DNA of 64,000 nt from Apostichopus japonicus (lineage: Eukaryota; Echinodermata; Holothuroidea; Aspidochirotida; Stichopodidae): assembly GCF_037975245.1 (NCBI RefSeq), contig NC_092577.1, positions 29,134,398 through 29,198,397 on the forward strand. The letters are read 5' to 3'. How positions within the stretch are numbered: the stretch's first letter is position 1; each line of letters begins with the position of its first letter. Positions 1-13,392 of the stretch are shown here, in pieces. The position numbers and the translations under genes were made by a program. The notes beneath the pieces were generated by a model, which saw only the letters and a program-made list of their open reading frames with translations, made no database searches and was not told the DNA's origin.

Positions 1-97
1 CTATCCATTGTGGACTACAAAGGAATGGTTGGGATGTCCAACCAATGGACCAACGATTCCGATGAAGAACAAATGTTTGCCAAGCACCTGTCAGTGA
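1..97 (+). CDS. Hemopexin-domain (MMP-like) terminal exon, upstream copy, 5' part outside window
   Basis: The last 31 codons of a hemopexin-repeat protein are visible, read from position 2 (YPLWTTKEWLGCP) to a TGA at 95-97. The sequence is almost base-for-base the end of the exon at 3793-4082, so it is the same terminal exon in a tandem copy. In matrix metalloproteinases the hemopexin domain is a C-terminal four-bladed propeller that binds substrates and inhibitors, closed by a disulfide to a Cys near the domain end. The Cys in WLGC fits that position. A short tail with two more Cys follows. The rest of the gene lies left of the window, so the catalytic domain cannot be confirmed and the name rests on the hemopexin match alone. 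Confidence 0.75.
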   Translation, partial: YPLWTTKEWLGCPTNGPTIPMKNKCLPSTCQ

Positions 98-1075
98 AAG
101 AGCTGCAAATGTCTTTTCGGTTACTTTTACAGGTTATGGGAACTGTAAGAATTAATTTAAAATCTATTTATTAAACTAAAGATCTTCTGGTATTCGAAAG
201 CCTACATTTGTTCAAGAATTGCATTATATCTGATAGATCTCTTGTAGACGTTTTAATGAAATATAACTTGAATCAGCTAGCTAGCAATTAGGCCAATGGG
301 TTCTATTGTATTTTCTCTTAATATAATAACAATGAATAAAGAGTCAATAAAGCTAACTGAAATTGCATTATACCCTGTGCCTCTGTTATGATGTTTGAAC
401 GCATTTTCATATTTGTGTGTTGCTGACAATTTTTCCCCTCAACGAAAATGGCAAATTGTTAACGCTATGTCCCGCAATTTCGATAATTTTTTTTTCCAAA
501 TTTATCTTGAAATTGGACATTTCGAAATTTCGAACTTTTATGTCTAAATATACAAGCTTTAATCCTAAAATTTCGGCATCTATATTAATTTATTGATGTT
601 TTAACTCGAAAATGTGATGATTATTATGGAAGATAACGATATTTGTGTCTCGGATTTATCATTTGATCATGACTTCGAAAATTGCTACATATTAAGAGGG
701 ATATGAAAGTAATAACAAAATGGGTAACTTGATCTTTCAGTTATTTATGGTGCAACCATTTTCTGTTATCCTGTATTTATAATCAATGTTAGGGTGCCAT
801 GTCAAGGGGCTAAAGGAGGTGCCATTTAATCGTTAATTGAAGTTCAGTAAGAGATCTCTGCAGATTGACACTGATCTATATTCCGCATTGATATAGCTCC
901 ACCTTAATTCCGCATTTGTATGGTGGCTTTTGCACAAGAGTCCGCATATTGAATATCAACAGCGCCATCTATTTCAATGAAAGCACTTCTGATGGTTCTC
1001 GCTTTGGAATCCGGTTATGACGTTGTTGCGGAGCTTAAATATTTTCGGAAAGAAATGGAAACATTGACACCCCTG

Positions 1076-2723
1076 TAAATCAATGTAATTATGAATAATG
1101 TGCAAAGTAATCGTTAATGAAGACAATTCAAACAATAATTGCTTTGGTTGCTAACTGACCTTTGGTCTTTGGGAAATATAATGCTCTGGAAGCACGAGTA
1201 CTTCTGATCATTATCATGAAGACACATATACAAAATAAGTAAGAAACTGGACAACAGAGTCGATAAATATTTTTTTTTTTATAATATATTAACTATATAC
1301 TATATTAATATAATATTAATATATTATAACCGATACGAAAATTACGAAAATGGTTGCCTTACTGTTGGAGAGCCTCCAACGATAACCTTAAAGAATAAAT
1401 AACTAAACAGTTCTAGTGAAAGAAGTTGCTGGGTGGTTGTCTAGTTCTGTCCCTCTTCTAGTGGATATTGTTATGGTTGGGCGCGGGTGTCCGTCTCAAC
1501 GTAAAATACTAGTTAGAAAATGTTCCCATCCGGGTAAGGTAATAAATATGGCTCGGAACAGTTCCTACATATGTTAAAGAGCTTCCAGTTTTCTCCAAAA
1601 ATAAGGTAAGCAGAATAGAGTTCGGGCTTCCTCCAAATAAAATAAGTTAAGCAGAATAGATTTCCAGTTTCCGCCCAACGAATTAAGGTAAAGCAGAAGA
1701 GAATTTCGTAAACAATGGATATGGCAATGATGACGCATCCAGACAAAGTTCTTTTTACTTATGTTATGGGTAGGCATAGTCGAGAGCTAGACTATTTAAC
1801 AGCATTCTGATGAATTTAATACAAACTTAAACTTTCTACACACTACAAAAGGTGGTCTTCACTGCTTGGTAGGTAGGGGTGCTCTGATTATACATTTAAC
1901 AGGAAGAACCATAGGGAAGACTAAATCAGAGGTACAGGGTAGCAACCAATCTGCCCAATCAGGAGATGGTAACATCCTGTCTTAAATTAAATAAACTGTT
2001 GCCAGTTATTCAGTAGCAAGTGCATATGTGACCAGGGCTGGTGACTAATTTACTAATGAAACAGAGAACTAATGAAGGGCTTTCTTTAGTACTAATGAAA
2101 CAAAAGGTGCCTTATTCACCACACCTGCTGTGTGAGATAATCTTAATTAAAAAAAAGTGTCTATTATCATCATGGCAGGATGCTTTTGTTGTTGTTTAGT
2201 CTAACATTTGTTTAGCTTCATTATTATAGCACACCCCCCCCCCACCACCACCCCACCCCACATACCAAGTAGAACAAATTCCGTCTTTAACGTCCTCTGA
2301 TTTCCACTTTCCCTAATTAAATCGATTTCTGTAGCTTTTAATGTTAATATCACAACTACGTACCTCAGGAGCGCTTTCACAATTTAAAATGTTGCTTGAA
2401 GTAAGCATACGCATTTAAATTCGTACGCTTGAAAAGAAAATATATCGGTATTACTGTCTATGTGATCGAGTCCCAAGCATGTATGTTGTCTACATCCTAA
2501 TCAAAACAATACTATATGCACAGTGAGAATATATATGAGCAAAAAATACACGCCCATTAACTGTAATATCTCATTTGAAGGATCATTAGGACACTGAACA
2601 ATATTCAGTATTTCAACAACTAAGTTTCTTCATACATGTTTGCGTTTTATATCAAGAACGAATGCGAATTGTGTCTGCAGGGTAACTTCAGAGTTCTCAT
2701 CTCTTGCTTTACCCTTAATTCAG
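1076..2723. other. Left part of the duplicated unit; no gene seen
   Basis: AT-rich sequence. It contains a short tandem repeat at about 1565-1710 (units around aagcagaatagag) and a C-rich run at 2229-2262. No hemopexin or protease exon was recognised in any frame. Confidence 0.5.
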
Positions 2724-4082
2724 GGAGATCAATACTGGCGTACAAGTGGTACCTCTCCGGACAGCGGGTACCCGAAACAAATTTCTGCTGCCTGGCATGG
2801 ACTACCGAATGACATTGACGCCGCTGTTGTATGGGAACCGAAGGGCAAAGGTTACTTCTTTAAAGGTGTGCCACTTCATTTAACTCTACTAGGCTAATGA
2901 CTAAAAGCCTCGCCGACAGCCATCCATTGATTTGTTGTCATTTTCTACGATCCTACACTATCCTAGAAGTAATAATGTATCATTTACTTATCTAGTTTTT
3001 TATCATCATGGTTCCAATACCAGATGACCGTGACAATTTGAGCAACAAGTCCATTGGTTAGCCAACTTTGAGAAAAAGGTCATCACTATGCCCTTTTTTA
3101 TTTAATTAACAAGGTTTGCTTCGCCTAGAGGCTTTACAGATCTGTGGTTCAATGTTTCCATTTAGTACATTTTAGTTAATAAGGAAGCAGAAAACGATAT
3201 CCATTGTCTCTCAATTTGGCTTTGGGAGCAGTAATTTGTTATGCTGCGACAATGGTTGTCTTTGCTCAAGGTGGAATCGGCCCAAGCATTCTTGGTATTC
3301 GGCTTCACGCGTCTTTGAATTTATATTGAACTATAGTCTATCATCGAATCCTATGATATAAAGGCATTGAAGACTCGCCCCAAACTGCGTGCCACCCTCT
3401 GAAAAAAAAAGTTAACTTTCCGTTGCTTGCAATTTAAGTTTTCTTCTTGTCGCTACAAAATGGAGATAGTAATGAAACGTGATACCTTGTTATCTTTTAT
3501 CTGGTCCTGAGATCAGGAAGTTCCATAACAACTTCCTGTTGATATGTCCATGGACATATCGCTGCTATGTACACTGTGTTGTGGGTATTGACCGTAGCTG
3601 CATGTATTGACTGAACACTAGTGTCTAATTACAGACGGTAGCGAGCTGTGTGTGTATTTTCTGGGATCGGTGGTTTTGTCTAACACTTCTGTTACACTCC
3701 ATTTGAAACTAGGTACGACTACCGGCATCAGACGTTTCTTTGTGCGCGAGTCTTCACTCCCTTTAACTTCGATTAACTTTGTGCCATTGCAGGAACAAAG
3801 TACTGGCGATACAATCCTGACAGCGACAGCACAGAAAGAGGTAACATAGATACCAATACTTATTGGCCGGGGTACAATCAAGGTACTGTAGATGCTGCCT
3901 TTCAGTGGAGTAATGGTCGCACGTTCCTCTTCAAGGATGAACTGTACTGGCGTTATGACGATGCTAATGATAGAGTTGACTCTGGCTATCCATTGTGGAC
4001 TACAAAGGAATGGTTGGGATGTCCAACCAATGGACCAACGATTCCGATGAAGAACAAATGTTTGCCAAGCACCTGTCAGTGA
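2724..4082 (+). CDS. Hemopexin-domain (MMP-like) C-terminal exons, downstream copy
   Basis: There are two exons. The first is 2724-2865 (acceptor ttaattcag, donor AAAG|gtgtgc) and the second 3793-4082 (acceptor attgcag, TGA at 4080-4082). They join in phase 1 to read FFKGTKYWRYNPDSD. Exon one encodes a blade starting GDQYWR with a DIDAAVVW strand. Exon two encodes the rest of that blade, a blade with VDAAFQWSNGRTFLFKDELYWRYD, and the closing EWLGC. DAAxxW and FFKGxxYWR are hemopexin-repeat signatures as found in matrix metalloproteinases. No propeptide, no zinc-site HExxH and no earlier exon was found between 1076 and 2723. Only the last two exons were therefore duplicated, and this set is either an alternative 3' end of the upstream gene or an orphan fragment. 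The reading frame is intact, which suggests a recent event. Confidence 0.8.
2866..3792. other. Intron of the hemopexin gene with a dispersed repeat
   Basis: Intron between the two hemopexin exons. Around 3690-3770 it carries a sequence that recurs in reverse complement at about 43200-43300 (shared GAAACGTCT and GACTCGCGC blocks), which marks a dispersed repeat. No other content was recognised. Confidence 0.5.
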
Positions 4083-5111
4083 AAGAGCTGCAAATGTCTT
4101 ATCGGTTACTTTTACAGGTTATGGGAACTGTAAGAATTAATTTAAAATCTATTTATTAAACTAAAGATCTTCTGGTATTCGAAAGCCTACATTTGTTCTA
4201 GAATTGCATTATATCTGATAGATCTCTTGTAGACGTTTTGATGAAATATAACTTGAATCAGCTAGCTAGCAATTAGGCCAATGGGTTCTATTGTATTTTC
4301 TCTTAATATAATAACAATGAATAAAGAGTCAATAAAGCTAACTGAAATTGCATTATACCCTGTGCCTCTGTTATGATGTTTGAACGCATTTTCATATTTG
4401 TGTGTTGCTGACAATTTTTCCCCTCAACGAAAATGGCAAATTGTTAACGCTATGTCCCGCAATTTCGATAATTTTTTTTTTCCAAATTTATCTTGAAATT
4501 GGACATTTCGAAATTTCGAACTTTTATGTCTAAATATACAAGCTTTAATCCTAAAATTTCGGCATCTATATTGATTTATTGATGTTTTAACTCGAAAATG
4601 TGATGATTATTATGGAAGATAACGATATTTGTGTCTCGGATTTATCATTTGATCATGACTTCGAAAATTGCTACATATTAAGAGGGATATGAAAGTTATA
4701 TACAAAATGGGTAACTTGATCGTTCAGTTATATACGGTGCAACCATTTTCTTTTATCCTGTATTTATATTAAATGTTAGGGTGCCATGTCAAGGGGCTAA
4801 AGGAGGTGCCATTTAATCGTTAATTGAAGTTCAGTAAGAGATCTCTGCAGATTGACTCTGATCTATATTCCACATTGATATAGCTCCACCTTAATTCCGC
4901 ATTTGTATGGTGGCTTTTGCACAAGAGTCCGCATATTGAATATCAACAGCGCCATCTATTTCAATGAAAGCACTTCTGATGGTTCTCGCTTTGGAATCCG
5001 GTTATGACGTTGTTGCGGAGCTTAAATATTTTCGGAAAGAAATGGAAACATTGACACCCCTGGAAATGATTAACCCATCACTTACTTGTCCTAAGTGTTT
5101 CTTTTCACTAC

Positions 5112-7050
5112 CAGGTGCGTATCCAGGGGGGGGGCGTTGGGGGCGCGCGCCCCCCGGGTAAGGAAAAGAGGAGAGAAAAAAAGAGAAGAAAAAAGGGAAA
5201 AGGAGGGGGAAAAAGAAAAGGAGGAGAGGAAGGAAGGGAAAAGAAAAGAAGAAAGAGAGAAAAAGGAGAACAGGAGGGAGTAGAAGATAAACGCCAAGAC
5301 CTCGGGAAGAGAAAGAGGAACAGTCATAATTACAGCGTTGACCCCTATAATATACTCAGGGTAGCCAGTGACAGATCGAGGATTACGGAGGGGACGCGCG
5401 CCTCACCCTACCCCTTACACCGACAACTCCATTTTTCACGTTTCCATTTTTCCTCTTTCACTATTGTATCTATATATATACTATATATGGTCTATCATAA
5501 CGCGTGTGCGTGTATGGACGCCTTAAACAATTGTACAATTGTGCTATATGGAACCAACTGTGGCTGGTCTTGAACTCAACCGAGTCGTCGGAGAACATGA
5601 CGCATTTCGGGAAGGGGCGACCGCCCCCCCCCCCCACCGAGCAAATTTTCTTTATGATATCGCTAGTAATTTCAAAAAAGACAATGCTTAGATGCAACTG
5701 ACAAGGCCTGGGAAGTGTCATTTCCAGCGATCTGGGAGGCATTTTTGGCCAAAATTTTCTTGTACGCTTCGCGCCAACTCATGGTGGCGCTACGCTTAGA
5801 TAGTTTGCCTACAGGCTTCTCCCCTCCCTTGGCAAAGCAAAGAGCAGATATCACATCATATCAGTGAGCATGAAAATGCATATTCCAGGGTGAACAGCCT
5901 CAAAACTGTCTATGCGTGTAGTAGGAGCCCAATTGGACTTGGGGGCTGTAACGACTTGCCCGAAAAATATAACCAAAATTTTTCGCGCGCAAAGCGCGCA
6001 TTCAACATGTTAATGTCAATATCGTATAAGCAAGCATCGGTCATTACATCGCATCGTGTACCGTACGTGAAAGTTGCCCAGTATACCGCCGGATGCTAAT
6101 GTAAACAACGAAATGTCTTATGGAGAAAAGCATACAGGTCCAATTATGTCAAAACTCTCTTTTACAGTGGTAATGGCGAATTAGTCTACCAAGCTTAGAA
6201 CTTTATTTTAATTACCAAGGAGATCATTTTTAAACTATTCATTTCCTTAAGCTACACCATTGCTATTAATTTTTCTTTCAGTAGGTGCCCGAAAAATTCT
6301 CAGCATATTGGCCGAATTTTCAGGGGGAAAAATCTGGTTGGGGGGGGGGGGCTGCAGCCCCCGCCTCCTACGCCTATGTGTGCAGTGTTCGGTTATCTGA
6401 TATCGGAAATATCTGCTATTTTTCATTTCCTTCAACCAAGTTTTATAATAGACGTTATAAGAGGTTTTAATATTTCTACACCAATAAATTAACTGTGTCT
6501 GAATTTTTCGAAAATTTCCTCACCAACATTCTTCATCATACTTCCCTCTACTCGTGCAATTTTGACCTGTCTGTTAGTGGTTGAAGGGGTTTTTCTATAT
6601 TGGTTGTCCATAGATTGAATTTTGTGCAAACATTATGGGTATGTTTTGAAGTGATTTTATTCACGAGAAATGTGAATTTTCAAATTCTCAACAAATAATG
6701 AGCTTAAAACCATGAAAAGTGGGGCTTTCGGATATTGTGGGCCGTGACGTAGAATCACCTACAAAAGCAATGATCCACAGGACATGCAATCAGGTCGAAC
6801 ATGATGTGTGACTGGTGACAATCTTCAAAAATGTTATGGATGGAAAAAAAAACTATTGGGAAATACTTGGTTCTCAGGCAAAAGTGTACATCTGGTTGGT
6901 CATTTTCAAGCCCGAGAAGTGCCATCTCCGGTGATCTGGGGGGTATCAAAACCAGAAATTTTCTTGTACGCTCCGCGCCAACCGATGGTGGCGCTCCGCT
7001 TAGATAGTAATTCGCGCCCCCCGGGTTAGAAAATCCTGGATACGCGCCTG
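5112..7050 (-). mobile_element. ~1.94 kb non-autonomous DNA transposon, composite family, copy A
   Basis: The element starts CAGGTGCGTATCCAGG and ends in the reverse complement of CAGGCGCGTATCCAGG. It is flanked by an exact 5-bp duplication ACTAC (5107-5111 and 7051-7055). From left to right it holds a GC-rich terminus, a polypurine block, a (reversed) shared core at about 5713-5805, a long unique middle, and a second shared core at about 6918-7010 next to the right terminus. It is the same structure as 32110-34410 and 35242-37367 in opposite orientation. Long Lys/Arg-rich or Pro/Ser-rich frames come from the low-complexity block and are not genes. Superfamily is unknown. The 5-bp duplication and CAGG ends would fit a 5-bp-TSD hAT group. 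Confidence 0.85.
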
Positions 7051-7105
7051 ACTACAGTCTACTATATAGTTCTACTCATAGATTTCTATAGCGCCGATTG
7101 CCCTA

Positions 7106-7360
7106 CCCAGCAAACACAAAAACGTTATTAAAACCTTTTGTCTTTTGTTTTGATAAGTTATTTGTGGTGTAATAAATATGTCACGAAAACGTTTTCAGGC
7201 TATTATTTCAAAACATTTTTTCGTTAAAACATTAATATAACATTAATATCTCATAAAAACGTTATGCCGACGTTTTTATGACACCACATTTAACGTTATA
7301 TAAAAACATATTTTAGAGGCTCTTTTAAAAATGTTATGATAACGTGTTATGTTTGCTGGG
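7106..7360. mobile_element. 255-bp MITE, TIR CCCAGCAAACA, TA target
   Basis: The left end is CCCAGCAAACACAAAAACG and the right end is TGTTTGCTGGG, each next to TA (7104-7105 and 7361-7362). The interior is rich in AACGTTAT/ATAACGTT motifs in both orientations. It has no coding capacity. The TA duplication suggests a Tc1/mariner-type source, but this is not proven. Confidence 0.8.
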
Positions 7361-7362
7361 TA

Positions 7363-8741
7363 GATTGATGACTCCTATACTTCTAATACACAAAAACGTG
7401 CAGCCAGTACACGTACGTGCACGTCTTCAATCGAAAGTCTTTGGCAATAAGATTTTTTTTTTTTTTGGCAGCGCGTTCACTATACTTACAGACGAAGAAC
7501 TAGATTTATTTTGTTTATGTTTTGTTATTTTTTGCCGTATTAGGACTATTGCTTTAAACACAACAGATATAGCCCATCGTAATTGTAAATAATTGGGATA
7601 TTCCGGTATGATTCTCCATCCATTCTTCCATATATCATTCTCTATTTTTAGAAACATTATAGTTCTCTTCCGTTAAATTCAAATTAACATTTATTAATTA
7701 ACTTTTGTGTCTGGGTTCTTGCTTTATCATACTCTTACGGTTCCTTGTTTGTGCTACGGAAAACAAAATTAGTTTTCGTCGCCGTCTTGGAAGTATGACA
7801 ATATGTCACAATATTATTACATCAAACAGCTCAGGTAGAGAGGCCGACACAAAAGATGTCAACTGGTGAGAAAAAGTGTTCGCCTAGCTCAAGAAAAGTG
7901 TTAAAAGGCAGTAGGAGAACATCTTTTTATGTTATCAATTAGGATCTGTTTTTTTTTTTTTTTTTTGTGGCTCGCAATGGAGAGCATGAATGGAAGTACA
8001 TGTGGTGCACAAATTCGGTAAATTGTGAAAATTTAGACCCCTTCAGGCCTTACAGGAACAGCGTACGAAAATTGTTTACTACTGAGTAAAGCTTATTTAC
8101 AAGTGACGAAAACTTCATCATAGCAATTACAATCTTCATTGTCTTGATACGGAAAACAGTTGGTGCCATAAATAACCAACTTGTCAGGTATCCCGTGAGT
8201 GATGGGTAGCGTTTATCTTACTGTGAGAACTCTAGGCTAGACTTAGAGACCATATTACTTTTGTGATCAATTTAGTTTGTACGACAATGGGGCTTTTATG
8301 GGCTTATGCTACCATACATACACTCCCTACCCAAACAAAAGAAACCGCTCCTCCCCAAAATCCTCAATACTTAGAAATTCCTCTCCTTTAGAAATTCCTC
8401 AATTGGCTCTTTAACTCCGACCTCGGGTATGTTTATGGCTATCTAGGCCTATACAGTGTGATTTCATAAGACTTCACTTACCTTCAACTCCCTGACTTAG
8501 CATAGACAACATTCCCAAGAAAAAGAAAAAAAGAAGTGTCTATTCTATAAAAACAATCTTATTATCCCCCGTAGGACCTCTCGCGAGGTCGACCTTTTGA
8601 TTTGATACATACTCACACACGCCATAGGGTTTAGATTGTCAATATATACTGTCACGAACTTGTATTTTATTCAATAGATTTTACTTCAGTAGTTGTACTT
8701 ATTACTAGGGATTAAACTATGCCCCGTTGCACAAAAAAAGA
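7363..8741. other. Intergenic, nothing recognised
   Basis: AT-rich sequence with homopolymer T runs at about 7450 and 7950. No exon or mobile element was identified. Confidence 0.4.
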
Positions 8742-8749
8742 CCAACATT

Positions 8750-9017
8750 CAGGCGCGTAGCCAGGAATTTGCCAAGGGAGGGGCGAAACTGTAGATTCGG
8801 CATTGCAAACTATCTAAGCGTAGCGCCACGATGGTTGGCGCGAAGCGTACAAGAAAATTTTGGCTGAAAATGGCTCCCAGATCGCTGGAAATGGCACTTC
8901 CCAGGCCTTGTAAGTTGCATCTTAGCATTTTCTCTTTTGAAAAATGAAAATACTAGCGATATCATAAAAACATTTAAAAAAAACCCGCACCCCCCCCCCC
9001 CCTTGGCTACGCGCCTG
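8750..9017 (+). mobile_element. 268-bp non-autonomous hAT-like element carrying the shared core
   Basis: The left end CAGGCGCGTAGCCAGG is mirrored by CCTTGGCTACGCGCCTG at the right. The flanks ccaacatt (8742-8749) and ccaacagt (9018-9025) match at 7 of 8 bases, as expected for an aged 8-bp hAT duplication. The shared core runs from about 8809 to 8930. Related, often reversed or nested, copies lie near 5600-5860, 33595-33910, 34915-35110 and 36665-36905. Confidence 0.8.
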
Positions 9018-9025
9018 CCAACAGT

Positions 9026-12000
9026 ATATGAACTCCATTCATGAAGTAAGTAAAAAATATATAACAAGTATTCTACTGCTAAATATGCTAAAACATGACC
9101 TGGAGAATTATGCTGAAACAAAATTGCTCACGAACATTGCACGCACACAATAACAGAACGACCTGCAACTTGTTTACAATCGACGCACCACAGAGAAATG
9201 TTAGATATCCGAGCCGTATATTTCCTGTTGCAAAGTTCAATTACAAATCTGCCAGGTATACAGTCCTCTTATGTACATATATGACATCGAAACACACAAC
9301 AAGCCTGAATAACAAGTAAAAATTCCACTTGATCAAGTCTCCCACGTTCTTTTTTTTTTTTTTTTTTTTTTTTTGAACTTTGAAAATTAAGATGAGAAGA
9401 CATTTTTTTACAACTCACACCAAAATGCACTCTGATCATGAGTTCTAAAAGTTGAAAAAAAAAATCATAACCAGTGCATGTGATCTGTACGTGGCCTATA
9501 TTTCATCAAAAAGAATTTCGGCAAAATCGCACGATCGCTTATAGCTCAACTGCAAGCTTTCAGCTGAGCTAAACATGATTTGTTATATAGCATTTACTCA
9601 TAGTGATTATGGTCAGAGCTCTTCTTGTAAACAAATCTTGAACAAAATGGCTGCAGTCGGAATCGCAAATCGCTACCCGGGAAGTGTTACTCGCTATTCT
9701 GACCGTGAACTAGTTGATTGAGCATATCCATCGAACGAAGATTTGATTATACTTGCACAAAAGATGGTACGAACCGTAGTTTCATATTTATATTTATAAG
9801 TTAATTACAATTCCAATGTTAAACCCAGGCTCCGTACAACTCCAGATGTGCAACGTTTAGGCCGTGGTAGGATAAAACCATCGTCACTACAGTACGTTAG
9901 GCATTACGGATTGGTTGGATAGAAATTGACAAAATATTTTTATGATTTTCAGCTTGAATGGCAGCACCCTGTCTATAGAATGCCGTTAGTAAAATAGGTT
10001 AACAGTGCTAATGAAGGGAAGTGCCATCGATTTACGCGAAATACATGGGGAATTTATTGCTGCAATGAGGATCAGGCCTAGCCTAACTTATGTAAATATT
10101 ATTAAAATATTAAAGGTCTACTGTATAGACCCCAACTATTGCATGCTATCATGGGAAGTTTCTAGAGATTACGTTATCGACCTGCCTTAGTCGTAAAATG
10201 ACCTCTTTTTATCAATTAGTGTGCAACGCCTGCCACATTTTTTTTCTTGTATGAGGGTCTTTGTGTGAATGCTGTATGATTCACTACACTGTATGTATGT
10301 TTCCACACTGTTGACATAAAGAGCCTAATGGTGTTAAGAAGCTGTGCAGGCTAATCTTAGAACCTGAGGTGGACTTACAACAGTGGCAGGTTGATTATGT
10401 AATCACAAAACTTTCCAAGCTATAGTGTGCTATAATTGGAGCCAGTAAAGCAGATCTTTAAAATTAAAGGTAGTATGTATAGGCCCCAAATTATAGCATG
10501 CTATAATTATTGGAAATTTCAAAATGTACTTTCCTGGGGGTCCGTGTTCTCCAAATTGTACCCAGACATTCTAAATGAACACCCAAGATGCCTGAATGTC
10601 CCTGTGAGGTAAATTACTTCCAAGGTGGTAATAAGACCAGTTTAAGAATTTTGACCAAATGTACCATATTTGAATATATGGCATATTTGGGGCCAATACA
10701 GTATAACTTTAAGGCTTAACTTTAAACCTAGTAATTGAGTAGTAGTAGTTAGACCTTTGCTTCAAACCTTTTTCTTAAAAATGCGAGACATACATACGAG
10801 AGGTAATGCCTGGTGGAGGACAGTGTACTTCAAGGAAAATGAGTGCTTGAAATGTTGGCCTGTCCTGCTAGAAAATTTGAATAAAATACTGACTTACGTC
10901 GAGATGCGACGTCAGTGCGGCACATTGGTCAGAACCGATCAGATCTCACTCCAAGCTTGGCCTTGATACAATACGCAGAAATGTGCACAGACTTTGCGTA
11001 CGGCTGTGATAAATTTAAAAAATCTCTCTATAACAAATATCGGAACAACATATTATGATGAAAACCTAGTTAGAGAATTCTGGAACGTTTCCACTCTCCA
11101 AAAGATTGCTAACTTGCAACTTCACCGGTAAATTTTCCATCTAAATCGCTATTTTACTTTCAGAAATGTTGACTTTCTTCGCTATGTTGTACAGTGTAGC
11201 TTGCTTCAATGATAGCGTCCCTGCAGCCCCTGAAAACGGAGTGCCCTGTTGACATCACAGGCGCTCATCATTTTCCACTGTTCAAATTATAGATTAAGTT
11301 GGCGTGAGGTTCCAAAGTTATAGGATGAAAAATCCCAGAACTAGGACTGTGGCAATAAAAAAAATTATGTAGTTTTTGCATACCCAAAAGACTGTCACTA
11401 ACGAATTCCTTTAATTTCCGAACATCTGGTCACCCTATTCAGTCCTCCACAAATTGTTTTCTCAAAAGTAAGGAGCCTGTGTGGCTTTTTGTCCTGAAAT
11501 TGTGGTAGCCCGATAACATTTTGAGGAAGCCAGTAAAAATTTTGTAAACATTGTTGCATCCATCATCCACGGCCATATAGAACCAAATTACACTTATCAA
11601 AATTTGCTTGAAGATGGCTGTACTATTATGATATAAATCATTTGTAAATTGTATCCAGCATAACAATACTTTGGCTGTGCTCACATCACCTTCAGGCCTT
11701 TTCTTCACATTTACATTACAAAGCATTTCAGGCATTTCATGTGATGATAATGGATAGAGGCAATTTCATCATTTTGCAGTAGTCAATGGACTATTATATT
11801 CTCCACCAAATGGATATATGCATAAAACACTGTTTTTGCAATTTATATAAAATACATACTAGCCTATCCTTCCCCTACTTCTGTTGCAGTAATGTTACTA
11901 GAGAAAAAAAGTTTTCATCCCAGGGATGCGTCCCGTACAAAATGCTTGCGTCCAGATCGAAATCAATTTTGTGTTTATTGTAAGACCTACCTTACTAGTG

Positions 12001-13392
12001 TAGTTGTAAAGAAGCGATCATATTACTGCCTATACTTTGTGAATGTTCGACACAATATACAGGGCAGATGGCCCAGTGCCTTACAGGGGCATCCCGCCCC
12101 GCTCCTCTTTTTGCCCAACCTGCCCTTTCAACCAAGTTTCACTGTCCAGCCCCTCTTTCTTCCGTCCTTGTTCTGCCTCCAATTGCCAACTCTGTAGTAG
12201 CTCCATGCTCTGACCTTGCAGTGATTCCAACTCTTCAAAATCCCCATACCTACAGAGTGTATATCTCTCACTAAATTCCACTCAGTTCAGTACTGTATAT
12301 CGCATGTACAGAGGCCTGTTCAAACTTGGGAGTTTCAACTACACATGCATAATCCTCAAACCCTGACCCAATGTTTACCCTGGGCGCTTTGCAGTGTTTG
12401 CAAACAACCAGAGCATGAAAATTATAGTAGGCCTATGTAAATAACTTTTTACGCAATGTCGATTAAAAAATCAAACTTCAATGGCTACTTTAGACGATGC
12501 ATGAAGTACAATAGTTTACACACGAACGTTGCACCCCCAAAAAATATTGAATTAAGCGCGTGATCAAAAGGACCGCAATAAAGTTTGCAAGAAAGAAACT
12601 ACTGTGGTATGAATGCACATTTTACATAAAGTAGCAACTCTCAACATGGAGAGAAACATTTCTACATGACGTGATCGTCTCAGAAACAATTCAGCGCATC
12701 TTTGTAACATGAGTGTTTGTTGTCTAAATGTACCTGCTGTATGTGACAACAATGCCTCAAGTTATGATATTTGAGTGCACACAAACTTTGCTATCTCTAC
12801 ACACAGGAAAGTAACGTTACAAGTAGTTGCACACTTTGTGTTCATTGAGCACTAAAGATGCAAGAATGTCTGCAGGCAATGGGTAAGGGACTATTAGCCA
12901 ATCAAATCGCTGGAAATTTGTGACAGGCATCATTGACTAATTTTAGCATGAAAATCTCTGTAATAGAAATGTTGCTTACCTTGGGAATGAATGTTATGAT
13001 TTATTTGCTTTCTAAAAATTTCAATCATCAGTATGTTTGGAAGAAATTTTGGTTCTTTTGAGAAGAAGGGTTTGTTGAAAAGAAGAAAGATGTTCATTTA
13101 AAAGTGTATTTTGTTTTGCATAGGACTAGTTGTGAGTGTACTTACTTGGGGTTTGTTCTCTAATAAAAACTTTGCGTCCGCTGGACTGAAGCAATTTGAA
13201 GATTTTGCATCCCTGGCTAAAACATTCGCCCTGGAGTCCTGGACGCAGAATCCTGCGTTCGTAACAATGCTGCAAATGTCATTTGAGGTCAACAGTTTGA
13301 AAAGCTTAATAAAAACATATAAATGAAATAATGTTTGTGTGATCTTGCCCTAGGTTTAGACAAGACTGATTTGTATGTTCTTTTCTTATCAG
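9026..13392. other. FBXO9: Region upstream of the first recognised FBXO9 coding exon
   Basis: This stretch should contain the FBXO9 promoter and first exon. One candidate is an ATG at 9764-9766 followed at once by a possible donor (ATG|gtacga), which would join in phase 0 to the exon at 13393. A T run sits at 9351-9374. Imperfect duplicates sharing TAGCATGCTAT-like motifs lie near 10110-10160 and 10470-10530. No other gene was recognised. Confidence 0.35.

Larger units (their letters stand above)
1..5062. repeat. Recent ~3.99 kb direct tandem duplication
   Basis: Positions 1-1075 match 3986-5062 with only scattered substitutions and one or two single-base length differences in a T run. The match covers the terminal hemopexin exon, its 3' UTR and about 980 bases beyond. 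Similarity stops sharply after CACCCCTG (1075 and 5062). The simplest reading is a tandem unit spanning about 1076-5062, with the earlier copy extending left of the window. Confidence 0.9.

Noticed and set aside
5115-5573. Long Lys/Arg/Glu-rich open frame, with mirror frames at 34159-34476 and 37046-37441
   Set aside because: All come from the purine/pyrimidine low-complexity block and GC-rich terminus of one transposon family, occur in several frames at once, and have no conserved domain.
9648-9722. Small ORF starting MAAVGIANRYPG in a good start context
   Set aside because: Ends after 24 codons with no matching acceptor downstream or homology. It might be a 5' UTR ORF of FBXO9 but cannot be supported as a gene.
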